Notes: generated by a model not told the origin, from the sequence alone. DNA of 64,000 nt from Syngnathus acus (GCF_901709675.1 NC_051089.1:7375476-7439475); one strand, 5' to 3'; shown: positions 12,111-26,500, counted from the stretch's first letter. A program made the numbers and translations.

Positions 12111-13538
12111 GTCACATGGGCACACCTTTCAGTAGACTTTATGATTAATTAATCTTTTTCTTGTAGTATTTAGAACAGTGTGAAAATATTAGTAATACTT
12201 AAACGAAAAACAATCACACTAATGTAGTGGTGTACGTAACAACCCCCGTCTTTCTGTATGTGCAAGCAAGACGTCAGATCAGGTCTTTTTAAGTCTTCAT
12301 CATTCTTTCAAAGCTGCTTTTTGGGTGAAGGTGTGCGCGAGGGAGAAAGAGGTGGGAGACTGAGGACGCGAGAGGGAGTGAGTTTATCTTTGTCTCCATG
12401 GGCACCCCCGGGGATTGTGGGATAGCAGAGGGTAATGAATCTGATTGGCTGCTGGGAGTTTTTCTGCTTGTGCTGCGCTTTGCTCACTTGTGCAAGTTCA
12501 CTTTGTTTCTGTGGCCAAGTTTGGGCAGTATGAAGGACGGCGAGGTGGGCAGAAAGTTTGGGATGGAATACATGTGCATGCATGTTATGCATATTATTGT
12601 GTGTGTGAAGACACTAAAACACTAACTTAAGCATCAATGACTCCAAAGTGCTTGTGTGATTCAAAGGCCAATGTTTTCAGAAATGAAACACTTCAGGTCA
12701 CTGGTGGATTTTTTTTCCACTTTCAGAACAGAACCATGATGTTCACATTTGCCCCACAGTCCAGACGTTCTGGGCACTGTGTATTTTGAAGGCTTGTTAG
12801 TTTATGAACCCCTTGACTGACTGCCAACACACTTTAGAAACACATTACAGATCAAACTTTGTACATTCACTAGACCTTTACATACTGTATGAGTGCGTAT
12901 GTGTGATGGTGGTAGGGGGGGTTGTGCGGGGGTCACAGCAGTACGTCCTCTGCTCTCCCAGCAGGTCACAGGCGACAGATGTTCTCAGCATATGTGGCGA
13001 ATTAATTAGCCGCTAGTAAACAGAGGGGGCCGCTACCATGAGCCACCACTCAGGCCGCGCTGCCGTCGAGCCGCGACGGGCCACCTTTTGTCAAAATGTT
13101 TCTTTCCTCTCTGCTGCGTCGTTACGGGGGCCGGGGGGCATCAGTCTTTCTTGCTGGAGCTCCCCCAACCGCCCAGGTCAGGTGCACGTGTCGAGCTGCA
13201 TCTGTTGGTGCAAACGTGTTTTTTCCATTAGTCAGAGCCGCTCTCTATTTACAGCCAGGTAAACATGTACAGAAGAACACATTGATGTCTACATTTCCAC
13301 AATTCCCACAACTGGGACAACTGGAAACACTTTAGAATCACTTTGGATATTCGGCACACTCACACACAAGGCCACTCACCTAACCCTTTGTTGGACAATT
13401 TGGATTTTCATATTAACTAAAAACAAGTCTTTATTTTATAGTATATTATTGTATTACTCAGCAATGATATACTTTTTTTGCCTTGTGCTTTTTTGTTCAT
13501 TTGATTGTGTTATTAGCAAAAAAATTGCCTCCATTTTT

Positions 13539-13605
13539 GTAACACTTTGAGATTATTTTCATGAAAAGTGCAATACAAATAATTTGTATTATTATTATTA
13601 TAAAC
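13539..13605 (+). mobile_element. LINE-type 3' tail remnant
   Basis: ACTTTGAGATTATTTTCATG followed by AAAAGTGCAATACAAATAA and a short TTA run matches the 3' tail shared by many teleost L2/Rex-type LINEs (CTTTGAG... GCGCTATACAAATAAA... TTA repeat). Only the tail is present. Confidence 0.45.
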
Positions 13606-14947
13606 ATAAAATTGTCAATAGGTGTGAATGTGGCCATATTTAATGAAAGTAGGTTCCTTCCAACACGAATGACATTTGGTGTGTTGGTGTGTGTGTGACT
13701 GCATGCTTGTGTGTGTGGCTGCAATAATGAAGTTGTTAGTTAAAGTGGTGGCGACCACTTGGGGCTGGCTTAAGCTGTGTGTGATTGCTTAGGGATGGGA
13801 CACACACACGCACAGTAAGAGTCATTACTCTATTACGCACATAGACTATTGATTTCCTGCCATCTTTCCATCAGGTGAGAGCTTGCCAGGGAATATGGGA
13901 ATGAGCAGCCCGGCTGGGAAAATCAAAGTGTCACTCCTCCTTTTGCTGTCTTCCTCTCTCGTCTCCTTCATTATGGACACATGACAGGTCAAAGCTGTTG
14001 TTAAATCCTCCTCTTCATCCCTCAATCACACCGCTCACATCTCAATCCGACGTGTTCCGATCCGTCGCTGTCTCTCTTCATCTGGGTCCGTCCGTTCCGT
14101 TTAGCTTCCTTTTGGGTTTCTTTATCCTTTCCTAACCTCGGAATGTTTCCGGTCTTCCTGTGCCGAGGTTTCCCTGCGTCTGCGTGATGGATTCCTTCCC
14201 CTGTTGTCTTTGCCCCGCTCTTCCCTCAAGTCTCGAGCGCTCTGCGCAATCAATCAGCAGACCACCCTCCCACCCCTAAAACCCTTCTAGTCCTCTCCTC
14301 ATCCCCTCTTATCCCAAATTTCCTTCACAACAGTCGATGTGAAGCTCGTTTCAGACCACAGCTCTTTCCCCGTAACTTTTCTGCATGTCCTTTCTTCCCT
14401 AAAACTTCCCCTCATCCTGCGGCCTCGACTATCCGTCACCCCTTTCTAACCTTCTGCTCTCCCTCTTCATTTCACCTGCTGTCCTCCTCCTCCTCCCTCC
14501 TCACCTCTCTCCTCCCTGAGAGGAGGATATGGGATCAGAGGATGACAAGGGTATCTATATTTAATATTAATGGCCACGCAGGACCCCGGACACGCACGCA
14601 TATGGACACACACATGCTCCCGGCCAAATAAAGAGTGATCAGAAGGCCGCTGCTTCCCCTCAGGACGGTAATCTCGTGTATGCAACACCCACCTACATGC
14701 ATGGCGCTGCAGGATGGATGTGGCATCATTAGGTAGAGGAGAGTGGCCGTTCTCAGCTGAAACCACAACGCTGGGGCTACACATCAATCTGTAGCCACAC
14801 ACACTCCCTCTGATACTGAATGAACACACACACATACACGCAGGAGGAGAAGGGGCAAGCATTACCGCAACATGGACACTTTAACAGGCACTCACATGGT
14901 TTATTTATAATCCTAGTACCATTAAAAAAAATTCAATGGAGGACCAA

Positions 14948-14999
14948 ATTATTATTATCATTATTATTCTTATTGTTATTATTATTATTATTATTATTG
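14948..14999. repeat. Imperfect (TTA)n microsatellite
   Basis: ATT/TTA repeat with several interruptions. It gives a spurious poly-Leu frame. Confidence 0.85.
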
Positions 15000-16559
15000 C
15001 TTTTCCGCCTATTATCTGTTAATCTACTTGTAAAACAAAATATAAAGGATTTCTGACAAATTTTTCCCTTAGGAAATACATTGAATAATAATTTTTATCC
15101 GATGATGTCATAACCATAACCTGTACTAACTGTAAAAGCATTGTTTTAAATTATGTTTTAAAACCAATAACCACGATTCGTATTCAAATGTAAAAAGAAT
15201 AAAAAAAGATTTGTCCTAGTTTTAATGACAAGACGTAATTAGTACAAACCTTGAGCTGTAAAACCCTATCATAACTACAGATATGAGCCTCACACATCTC
15301 ATTTTAAAAATTCTTAATTGTTACCATATTTTAAAAAGAAGTTAAGCAGGAACAATTAAGCATAGTCTTAACTTGGAAAATGTGTTTAAATTTCTCCACA
15401 TTTATACATTTACCTGTCTTCAAAGTTCTGACTATGTGTTTTTTTTCACTAAATTTACTTAACTTTTAAAAATACATTCATGGAGAAACAATTGCTACAT
15501 GATCCACTTCTAGGTTCTACTGTGCCCTTGGGATCACAAGCACTGCTGCAATCATATTTATAGCTAAAATGCACATTTGTGAATTCTGAATTATTGTGGT
15601 CTTAATGATGTCTAAAATGTTTCCCTGAACATAAGCTTTTCCGTGTACATGTGTGTGTGTGTATTTATCAGTAAGAAAGTCCACCAATAGCTGCTTTAAT
15701 ATGCTGATTTCTGCAGGGCGAGCGTATACGTTCGCATGTACCTTCAATGTATTATATCGCAGTTTTATTTTCCATCCTATAGTGCTAATGATCTACCATA
15801 TAAGAGAATAACAAGCGTCGACTGCAGATACCATCTGCCTGTAGGCTACACACTCACACACACCTTGTACTTTAGTGTGTCTGCACAGTGTCTCCTTGGC
15901 TTGCATTGATCTGTGGCTATCACACTGTATCGCGTAATAGGATGCTTTGGGACAGGGGCAATATTTAAATGAAAGGCGACCAGTGTGCATATGCATAGAC
16001 ACAACTGTCTTCCTGTGTACTGTACGTGCGTGCGTGTGTGTGTGTGTGGGGGGGGTGCACTTTCCCAGCCGTCAGAGGCATTGTCGGCCATATTGGCAAT
16101 CAATGGTCAAACTCCAGCCATTGAACAACTGTCCGCCTTTTCAATTGTGTCCCGTTTGAGAAACAATTTGACAATAATGTCGGCTTGAGAAAAAAAGACC
16201 CGCGGTCAATACGCAGGGAGAGTTGTGTGAAGGACAATTTAGAGCGCCTCGTCATCCATATGAGTGAGTTGTGTATGTATGTGTGTCTTTTGGACAGTGC
16301 TCGCGTCAGAGCATTGTGTACCCTTCACTGATAAACAGCTTCTAGAGTTGTTATAACCGAGTTAGTGTGTGTACACACACACACAAGCACAGACACACAC
16401 ACCTGTGTACATTTGTGTGTGTGAAGGATGAAGAGAGCTAAATTAATTAAGTTGCTAATTAAAATTGAAAAGTTCACATTACAATACACAAGTGTTTACC
16501 TTCTGAGTTTATCATTAGGCAAAAATTATACAGATTAAAATTCTTGTTTTTGTTTATCC

Positions 16560-16585
16560 TTCCATCCATTTTCCATACCGCAACA
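16560..16585. mobile_element. Short fragment of a dispersed teleost repeat
   Basis: CCTTCCATCCATTTTCCATA and the bases CCGC match the start of a very common teleost repeat (CCATCCATTTTCTATACCGC type). Only about 25 nt are recognisable. A more degenerate copy of a downstream part lies at 63,286-63,345. Confidence 0.4.
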
Positions 16586-16708
16586 TACAATATTTCAGTA
16601 TTGATGATGTTCATTCCCAGCAAAATTTTATTCGGACAATTTCCTGCCTAAACAGGATGCAGTCGTCGAACATTTTTTTCTTATGGCCCACTGTCAAATA
16701 GTCTGCAA

Positions 16709-16717
<9 letters not shown>

Positions 16718-16791
<74 letters not shown>
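16718..16791. repeat. (CA)37 microsatellite
   Basis: Perfect 74-nt CA tract, among the longest in the window. Confidence 0.97.
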
Positions 16792-16793
<2 letters not shown>

Positions 16794-17534
16794 CTTTTTG
16801 TCATGATAATGGATTCTGTGTTGTTGGCTTTCAGGTCAGCAGGTCAACATAAGCTTCTTAATGGACTGTGAAATAACCCTAACTGCATTAACCTCCCTCC
16901 AAACCACACACACACACAGACGCACACACAGGTGTGTGCTTCCTCATGCATATAGCGCATACATATATATACATACAGACACACACCATGGCGCACAACC
17001 CACACACGCACACACCGTGCGCTCAGATGCGATTGGATTGGTCTTTAATTGGCGTAGGGGCGATCGCACCTTGAGGATGCAGCGAGGGGCCTTCAATCAG
17101 ACAGAGTGATAGAGCGAGGCATGCTGGGGAGGAGGAGCAGTGGATGGATGGAAAACAAATGAGCCGGCCTAAAAAAAAAGCAGACACCCTCACACCTATG
17201 CATGCGCACGTTAGGTGGACTACATTAAGATAATGCGCAGTGCAAACCGTGTGTTGCCTTTTAGGGTGTATTAGAAAGTGGCTCTTGTTTGACCTCCACC
17301 AGGTGTCATTCTTCTATGTGCTTTCCTCTAATACAATCTTCCATGCATCTATCTGGCATCATTTGGTTATGTCTGATCCATTGCTATCTTTAATCACTCT
17401 TACACAAAACAATTCAGCTGATTTAGACTTCAGCAAACTCAGCATCCATGAGTTTTGGTGAAAATGAGGATTAAAATTGCAGCTAGATAATTGTATTTAT
17501 TAATTTATTTATTTATTTATTTAAGGGTTTTTTG

Positions 17535-17606
17535 CGCCCATTGGTGCATCCGGGTACCAAAACGGCCCGCAAACCGGTGGTTGTGAACCAATATACTAAA
17601 ACATTC
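17535..17606 (-). mobile_element. hAT-like non-autonomous end, decayed
   Basis: On the minus strand it reads GGTTCACAACCACCGGTTTG, then CGGGCCGTTTTGGTACC, a diverged version of the hAT-type end at 61,527. Only one end is recognisable. Confidence 0.45.
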
Positions 17607-17839
17607 CTGTTCCGGCTTGTAGGAGTTTTGAAACTTATTAAAAAAATAAATAAATAACCAAGTTAAAGCTGCAATGACAGATGTGCCCGTGTGTAATATT
17701 AAAACAAGCTTCTCAGGCTAAATTGTCTTCTAATTCCTCTTCTGCTTGCCTCTCCTCCTCTCCATTGCCAAATGTGTCTCCCAGCGAGGGGATCACAAAG
17801 GATTTGGGGTGTTGGTGGGGGGATTTAGCCGCGTGTCTT

Positions 17840-18065
17840 AAATCAGTCTTAATTTTTTGCTCTCCTCCATTAAAGAGCCACCATTAAGCTCCTCTCTTCT
17901 CGCCTCATTTCCCTCTTCCTCTTGTTTCACTTTTTCAATTTGTGCGAGAGGGGGGAGTTCGCTCCTCATAAAATTTCACTTTGGCCGGCCTATCATTTGC
18001 ATCTGAGCCAATAAATAGCAATTAGCATTAACAATTAAACCAGCCAGTGGAACCGCGGGCAGCTC
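17840..18065. promoter_or_regulatory. Candidate conserved non-coding element with POU octamer
   Basis: The block contains an ATTTGCAT octamer-type site near 17,995, a CCAAT at 18,009-18,013, and a dense homeodomain array within TAGCAATTAGCATTAACAAT (about 18,017-18,036). Upstream lie CTCCATTAAAGAGCCACC and CCATTAAGCTCC. The clustering of octamer and TAAT cores in repeat-free DNA is the pattern of developmental enhancers. Function is inferred. Confidence 0.35.
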
Positions 18066-20879
18066 CCTGAGATGGTCTGATGGATGGATGGCACGCTGGC
18101 TGTGAAAGAAGGGAGGGTAGCTTTAGCTTCTCGTCTAACGTGTGTGTGTGTGCGCGTGTGTGTGTGAGTAGTCGCTAGAACTCACTACATGAACCCGCAC
18201 AGGGCGCTCCAGTATATCTTGCACTTTCAAAGCTAATTTATCTACTGTCTCAGTGGCCACATCACAACACACTCATCAACCGTGTGGGCAGAAATGCCAA
18301 GCTGGCACACCATTTGGTCCACAGTTAGCACACAAATTTTCCTTGTTAATTGCACTCATTAAGTAACAATTGATGTGAGCCGGCCATTGTCATACGTCAT
18401 GTTTCCTACACTTTGCCCATGTAGGTTTGATGGAAACAGTTTGGAACCAAATACAATCTCTCATTCAGTCTTGTGGCCTGCTGTTGAAGTTAGTTTTTCA
18501 AGTTACTAAATAACTGGATTTGGAATTGAATTTGGAATTTTAAGGCACTGCTGTGAATGAAAATGGTTAAATGACAATTTAAGTGACAAATAGTCCATCC
18601 AATAAGTCTGGATTAACAATTCAGTGTAGCTCCAAGTGCCTGATTCAATTATGCCAAAATAAATGCCTCAAATGCCTAAAAAGCAGTTTTTTTGGGAGGG
18701 GGGGGCACAACCTGCTACTCAAATTGCAGGCATAGACCTTCACAAGCCAGGCAGTGGTCAATAATCCAAATATTAAATGTTAAACAACATTTAGTTTCCT
18801 GGGCTGATGCTTCATCGCCCGTTGATTCAAAATACATTACTCAGCAATTAATTTTTAAGTCCTGCTGTATCCAGCACAAAACGTTATGGATTATCCAGCC
18901 ATACTTACCTCATTATTCTCTAGGGTTAGGGATCATAAAGGGGGAAAATCCTCCCGTGATTGCCCAATCACACACACACACTTTAAAACAGTTTCACAAT
19001 TGATAGCACCAAAGCACTACATTAAGCTCCTCAACTCTCAACTCACTCCAAGTGAGCTATCTCACCTGACCAACAATACATTACAATCTGAGCCGAGAAA
19101 GCCGAAGTAGGGAAGAATGTTAGTGACTAGTTATGTTAGAATAAACGTCGTAGCTTATGCCAGATGCTCTCTGCAATCGAGTAAAGCTACAATATGAGGA
19201 AATACATGATTTAATAAAGGCATAATATTTGCTACAGTGAGATAGTGCAGGTGTCCCTATTATTGTGTCCGATGTCCATGCCTCAGCGAGTGTGATGACA
19301 CCCAGCTGTCACATGTCCGGTGAAAATAATCATGTAGGTGCCTTGCCGTGGAGCCGTCCATCTCCATACATTAATCACCCCCAATAGAAAGTCCTGACAC
19401 AGCAACTACAGCGGAGCCACTGCCCTGCCTAACAAAGCATAGAGCAAGGACACGCGGCACCAACGGTGCACAGGTGTGTGCGTGCCTATGTGTGTCTACG
19501 TGTGAGGTGTGCCGCAGAGCAAGAAAAAGACTGAATTGCAAAATCAAAAGAAAACATGCGACATGCTTTCCCTCTCTGTCCCAACACGTCCTTTTGCGGG
19601 TTTTTTTTGAGGGGAGGTGTCTTGGTTTTATTGTTATTACCACGGCAACACCATTAGAGAGCTCCATGTTCTTCTCCACTGGAGCAATAAATGAAGAGGG
19701 CCTAACTCCCTCTCGTCCTCCTTTCTCATACCTTATTCACGTTCCCACTCGGTTCTTTGCATTTCTACTGTCCATTTTCATTCATATTGGTGCACGTTGC
19801 TATGCAGATTTTACCTGGAACAAACTCGGAGTCACACACACATACACACACAAAGGATGTAAAGTGCAGTGGTACTTGTAAAGGACAGGTGTTGCCGTCA
19901 CGACGTGTTAATTTTCAAACAGTCTTATTATAAACGCACTCTTAAAACTTCAGACGACAACATGCATGCAAAGCGATATTTTCTTCTTATTCACAGTAGA
20001 TTAAAACAATGTCAAACATTTAAAAATGAGGTCATTAACTCTTCACTTTAACCTAGGAGACGATTGCAGGTCAAATATGTTATTTTGATCGGCTATAATA
20101 AATAAATAATTGTTTTCTTAGATAGTTTTTCATTGTTTTTATGATTTAAAATAGACAGAAAAATGTTTGGATGAGTAATTTTGTCCAAACTTATCATCAA
20201 TTATTTAACTATACTCATATTGTGCAATATGTATTTTTAATGACTTCAAAAATAAATTTCATTTACTGAATGTAATTAGGCCTTTTTTTAATTTCAAAGT
20301 GGTGATTATAATTTTGTTTTTTAAAAGTGAATTTTGTCTATTTTGGAAAGTTGGTGGGTTTAAATGTTCCAGTTGAAAAAAATTCTGATCAGTGTTACTG
20401 CAGTACTTTCTCTTGACAGACTTCACAATACTATTCCACTTAGCAAACTCTATTGACGGACTTAACGACCTTGAACGGTGGCCCGTGACAAAGTGATGAA
20501 AGGCAGATGACGGGAGGGAAAATAAAAGATGTGAAAATGTGATAATGGCGAGTCCAAAACGAGTTTTTTAAAAGTCCCTGCAGTAAAAGTAACACTTGAA
20601 CGGCTGCTGGGGAAGAATATTTTACAAGTGCCTTATGACAACACATGAGCCTCCCAGACACAATCCAAATAGCAGAATGTTGAGTGTAACCAGTGCCTAC
20701 CTGCTCCTATAAAAGACTTCGACAACCCGCAAACGTTTGACTCGCACATTGAGCGGACAGACACACACACATACAACAGAGAGTGGACATGACAAGGTCA
20801 AAGGAAACAAAAACGTTCGGATGATTTAATTCGCATATAGAATATCTGCATTTGCAAGACCTTTGCCTTGTTAGCCCGT

Positions 20880-21145
20880 TACTGACTAACTGAATATCTC
20901 CAACTGTTTATTTTGGCTTCTCCGTTGGGATTGTTGCTTCCCACCAGATATCTCTGGACATGGATTCCGTTGGGAACAACAGTGTGGGTCATATATCTCA
21001 TATTATTTGTTTCATAAACGGCAGCTGAATAACCAATTGCAAAGAGTAATTGTTTCCTTAAACACGGCTTTATGACCTCCGCTAAATGCAAGCGAGAGGT
21101 ATTCTTTTTATTAGCCTCGGCGGAGGTCTATTGGTGTAGTTAATT
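20880..21145. promoter_or_regulatory. Candidate conserved non-coding element
   Basis: Repeat-free block with GATATCTC repeated elements, CCAATTGCAAAGAGTAATTG and TTATTAGCC. The arms CCTCCGC (about 21,076) and GCGGAGG (about 21,119) form a short inverted pair. Everything beyond composition is inference. Confidence 0.25.
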
Positions 21146-22176
21146 CATGTGTTTGCATGTAAAAGTGTGCAAAATGTGTGATTACAAAAATAATGATAAT
21201 AATAATCATTTAATTTCTGGTAATATATATATATATCACACACTTTGGATATTTTTAATTAATTATTTTTTATTAATATTACTATTTTTTTGCATAGTAA
21301 AGAATAATTGCCTATGAGTTTTGTAATTTTTTTCTTTACATTTGTTGCTGCACCGTTTTGTGTTCAGATATTAGTTATTTAAATTGTCGTACAAGGAAAT
21401 GAAAAACTAAAATAATAAAAATTAACATTAACAAATAATTAAATTAAATTAAAAACAACTTTCTCTTTTTCATATTTAGTTTGACAGTAAACTTTGAGTG
21501 TGAGTGGCAATAAACAGCTTAAAGCATTGCTCGCTATGTGCCAAACTGTTCCTTGTTGTCTAGTGAATTGAGTTCGCTGCAACAATCTTGAGTTTTTTCT
21601 TGCAAGTCAAAGCAAAACAATCATCAAGGTACCATACATAAACAAATTCTCAGCATCCATCTACCCATCCAATTTATGTCCTGAAAACACCCTGCGTCAT
21701 CATTAGTGACCCCATTTCTCCCAAACCTTGATGCCGCACGTTCTTTTAATCCTTCCAATCTAACCTCTACATCAGTCTACTTGCTCATCTTTCTCTTTCC
21801 TCTCATCCTCTTCCTCCACCTCTTCCCCCTCTCGTTCGCCACTCAGGCTCCTGCGTCTCCCTCACTGCCCCCGGAGAGAGAGATGCTAAAATTAAGTGGT
21901 GCCACTTCTCAATGACACTTTAATGATAGCACCGCCGCTGCTGCACACACACACACACACCAGAGAGATGTACAGTATATGAGCATCTGCTAAAGATAGG
22001 CCCCTCAGACACAAACACACAATGTGAGCCCACACACACACACACACACACACACTCGCACGTCCAAACGAGTGAGCTTTCCTTTGTCTGGCCCGCCACA
22101 GGGAACGTGGGGGACGGGTGGAGTCTAATTAAGAGCGTCTGCGGGGAGACGCTTGGGTATGCATTCATGGGTATGT

Positions 22177-22279
<103 letters not shown>

Positions 22280-22764
22280 CGTGCGTGTGTGTCATTCCAG
22301 CTTGGCATCATCATCACATGCCTGGAACTGCCTTCATGGCTTGTGTGTGGACAACAGAGGTGCTGACAGGACTGCTTGGCACAGAGGTGCTCAAGAAGAA
22401 TTTTTTAGGGGTGTGGGGGCAGTCATCCTTACATACTGTTTGGATCAAATTTGACCCCTTTTGACATATAATGACTTTCTATCATCACCCAAAATGCAAA
22501 AAAATTAACATATGTGGTGCTCCTATATGGCAGACACGCACCTGTTGGTGTTTAACCTGTAACATATGTGCGTGCATGGAAGATGAACAGAATGGAACTT
22601 TGGAAAATCATTTACTTTTTATGTTCTTGTTTTTATTTATTTTTACTGTACATTTGTTTTCCTGTTTTTGTGTGTGTGTGTGTGTGTACATGAATGAGTG
22701 TGTGTCAGGGTTATCGTAAGGTCAGGGATGAAGCTCCAGGGAAGAGTGCCAAGTGCCATTGTAA

Positions 22765-22768
<4 letters not shown>

Positions 22769-22798
<30 letters not shown>
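22769..22798. repeat. (CA)15 microsatellite
   Basis: Perfect CA tract of about 30 nt followed by a short GA run. Confidence 0.93.
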
Positions 22799-22799
<1 letters not shown>

Positions 22800-25598
22800 G
22801 AGAGAGAGTCTGGCTGGAGCAGCCAGAACATCAGCAGTGCAATACACCCGTCGTTTTGGAGGAAGATCACAACATCAAGAGATAAAAAATCTAAAACCTT
22901 CTCAGTTCCTCTGTAAGTCTAAAACCCTCTCATTTTTCCCCAGAGCAGAATAGTGGCTAATATTTTCTCTCCTGTATACAGGTGTCAAGCCTTGCTGCAT
23001 CCCGGTGTTCATTTTGTGCCCCCACACACCACCAGAGGAAACAAACATCAGCTGCCAGCGTCCACAATGAATACAGACAACACGTATGCTGCCTGCCACA
23101 TGCAGCCAGGTGTGTGTGCATGTGTGTGCGCTTGCTCCGCACGAGTGTGTGACCTCGGGATGAGCGCTCTATTCTGAGCGCTGCTTTCCGCTGAATTGAG
23201 TTCTGTTACAGCTTGCGTCGTCTGGTCGGGTCTAGTGCAAGCGCATGTGTGTCAACCAAGGTTGAAGCGCATCAATATCTCAAATGGGACTTCACTTTCC
23301 TCTGAGTACACAGAGGAATTAAATTACAAATAGCGGCCTCTGCTTTATTCCTTTTTTTTTTAATTATTACAAAATTAACCGAAAAAAACTACGTTTTATA
23401 GATTATTTAATTTCAACAGAATATCCACCGGAAGATAAGCGCACAATGCAAATGCATAGGTACGCACAGGCATATATTTTTTATCCTCAGTGAAAAACGA
23501 CTAATATATTAGTGCAACTTTTACAATTAAATGACCTCTCCCTTAATAAAGAAGCATTTTCTGCCATTGAGTAAACAGGCCGGCATTTGAGGAAATATTT
23601 TATTCATGAAAAGATGCACACACACTTGTACTCCTAAGCATCTTGGAAATAATTTAGCAACAAATGTATGAAAGTTTACAAATTAATGTGCAGAAACATA
23701 AAATGTGTCTTGGTGCTGTAATGGATGAGCTCAAGCATGCAAATTGAAACACTCAAGGTTATGTGACGATCAGACTCTTATTTATGTCGATGTAGGTATC
23801 GATTTCTGCTTTTAGAAGTCCATGATGTCATCTAATGTGGTTAATTATTTTTTGGCCTTAAATTTTGGGGGGGACGTTTGTTGCAAAAAGTTTTTTTTTT
23901 AAAGTACTTCGTAAGTCACCAGCCTTCAACATTTTCATCATGCTGCTTCAAATGAGACGTCAACATGAAGAACACACACACACACAAACACACACAATGA
24001 GCGCTTTGCCATATCATCAGCTCGACATGCAATTGTTTTGATTTGTCGTCACAGGGAGGCTTGTAAAGTGAATCTAATCGCATTTCCATGTCCCGTCATA
24101 TTCTCATCAAAGAAGCTGCTCGGACTGCGCTTTTCATTGTCACACACTTCACTCTGCATGTGTGTGTGAGTGTGTGTTAACAAGCACATGTCCATAAAAG
24201 CGTTGTCAAGTAGCGCACCGCCGTGGAACAACACGTTTCACGCTGTTCGGCCTGTAATGAATTTACTGATGAATGAAAGCGGAGGGGAAACGTTGATACT
24301 TAGTCACTCTTTGCTCTGTTGTGGACTTTTTGCTTCCGTTCTGTCTCTCTGTGTTGTCTTTTCTCAGACGTTCTCTCTTCCAGCTGCCTCAGTGGAAGTC
24401 AAAGCTCTTGAAGGGTAGGTCAGTGTCATGCGCGTACGCTGGCGCGCGTTCACAAGCTTCCACATGTATGGAGGAGGCAGCGCACTGTGGGAAAAGGCTG
24501 TAGTTCATGTTGCATGGGCCTGACGTTAGCAGAAGTGGAGTCGGGTTGCTTTGACGTTTCAATTCTCATGCGTCTCGTTCTCCGTCACAACGGTAAAGTC
24601 AATTTTGTAGTTTACATAACGACTTTGGGATTGTTTGCCAGTCAATCGTATTACTTTTTTTTAATCTGACCCTCAAAACTTTTTGGAAATTAAAGCAACA
24701 GTCACACGTAATATGTTTCACTAAACAAAAAGTGTTTTCCTCCAAGTATTTTGAAGTTGAGTTTTGAGGAAAGTAACAAAAGTGTGTTTAGGATGTCAAC
24801 GTGTGCTCTACTTTCTGAGCGCAGGATGGAGGGAGATGAAGTGTAACAAGAAGCGTAATTAGGCCATGATTTGAACTCTCTTAGTTCCTCCCTGAGAGAG
24901 AGCACCGGGTCCTGCCAACTTTTATAAATCGAGCCAGTCTATATATATGTACCTGTGTGAAAGTGTACTTATATGTGTCTGTGTGCTTGTGTAGGAGGAA
25001 GAAGTGAGGCAACTTGAACAAAGTGTACCGTTAAATAGAGCTCCAGGAGGGCGGCTTGGATGCATCACTGATTTCAAATGATGCAAGACTTGAGACCAAA
25101 GATCAAACTGATGCATGCTTTTGTTTTATCTTAAAATTGATGTGTCAAAAAAGTCACTTTAACTTTTTTTCTGTTTTGCCCAAGGTCTCATTGGGACACA
25201 CGTGCGGCCATCGGTATTTTACAGCTTTGCAGTTTTGGTAAGCAAATCATTCCATTGCCTGTGGCTCATGTTCGTTCTCTACTAAATGAAACTGTGCTTT
25301 TTTTTTTCATACAATATCTTACAAAACCTTCGAGTATGTTACATCATCTTTGTCATTGTAAATCTCTTGCTTGTGAAATTACTGGTTTGGTGTCATGCGG
25401 TGTAACATTAAGTTTGTGTCATCGAGGGCTTGAGGCTTTCAACCAAGTGCAATTTTTATTTCTTGCCTGAGTTAGTATGGAGATAAAACTGGCAGCACTC
25501 AATATATTACTTTTCTTTTTTTTTGTCTTCAGCTCTTTGATAGCCTATTTAGGGACCACTAATCAATTGATTTTTTTTGTATCCTCCCCTGTGCATGT

Positions 25599-25631
<33 letters not shown>

Positions 25632-26384
25632 TACACTCACACACAAATACACTCATCCATTAATGAATGGATGTCTAATTAAGACTCCAAAAGTGAGGGA
25701 GTCACTTCTTTTATTTTATTGCTAGCACCTACCATCATTTCTTGCTGCTATTTTGCATTTTAATGATCATTAATAAACTTTTATTGTTTTGTTAATTATA
25801 ATACCAGCCTCCCCCATAATAGGGAAACAGAAATTTTCTGCTGCATGAAGGCAATAGACAGTGGGAAAGGAGTGCCATGGGAAGGAAATGGAGTGGATCC
25901 TCTCAGGTTGAACTCATTTTTTCCTGTAATATAAATATTACTGTACATAAATAATTAAAAACCAAATGGTAAAACCTCAGCAAACAACTTTAGGGGGTTC
26001 CATTGCATATATTCATTCACACTAATGTTTAACAAAGTCTATCCAACATTGTGGGTGTGTGTCCGTGCCTATTTTAATGATGGTGTGCACACTGGGCCAC
26101 AAAGGTGCTAGGCCAGGGACGTGCATGATAGATCGTGGAGGCCAGTTGATAGCGCCATTACTCACTCACTCTCAGGCACGCACACATTGGTGCAGTTCAC
26201 ACCTGCCTGACACCTGTTCCCAGCGGGGGTCTGCGGTCTGCCCCTGAGACCAGCCCCAAAATTAGTCCCCATGCATGCCTGCAAATATTTTTTAAGTTTG
26301 CAAAAAAACATCTTTTCAACTGGAAGGCCAATCCTGTTTCTTGGTCTGTCCAGTGGTCCACCTACCATCCATCTAATTGACACT

Positions 26385-26500
26385 ACAGCCTATATATAAA
26401 AAGTCTACACACCCCTGTTCAAATGCTTTGTAATTATATAGTTTGTGCTTCCACCCTGCCCATTTGTTAACTCTGTTTGTATAGTTTGAAGTTAACTTGT
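26385..26500 (+). mobile_element. Tc1-like left-end fragment
   Basis: It starts with TATATATAAAAAGTCTACAC followed by ACCCCTGTTCAAATG, the TIR of the same family seen at 10,467 and inverted at 1,886-1,915. The similarity fades after about 100 nt and no transposase remains. Confidence 0.6.

Larger units (their letters stand above)
10601..17534. other. Intergenic region with several candidate regulatory blocks
   Basis: No coding exon is supported. Repeat-free blocks with TAAT cores lie at 10,905-11,180, 11,690-12,110 and 14,520-14,760. A minus-strand frame of 195 codons (11,538-12,125) is present, but its composition and CA-derived Cys-Val run argue against a protein. A (CA)n tract lies at 16,718-16,791, a LINE-type tail at 13,539-13,605 and an imperfect (TTA)n at 14,948-14,999. 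Confidence 0.5.

Noticed and set aside
11538-12125. 195-codon frame on the minus strand as a gene
   Set aside because: It has a CA-derived Cys-Val run, no family resemblance and no promoter or splice support; it is better explained as a candidate non-coding element.
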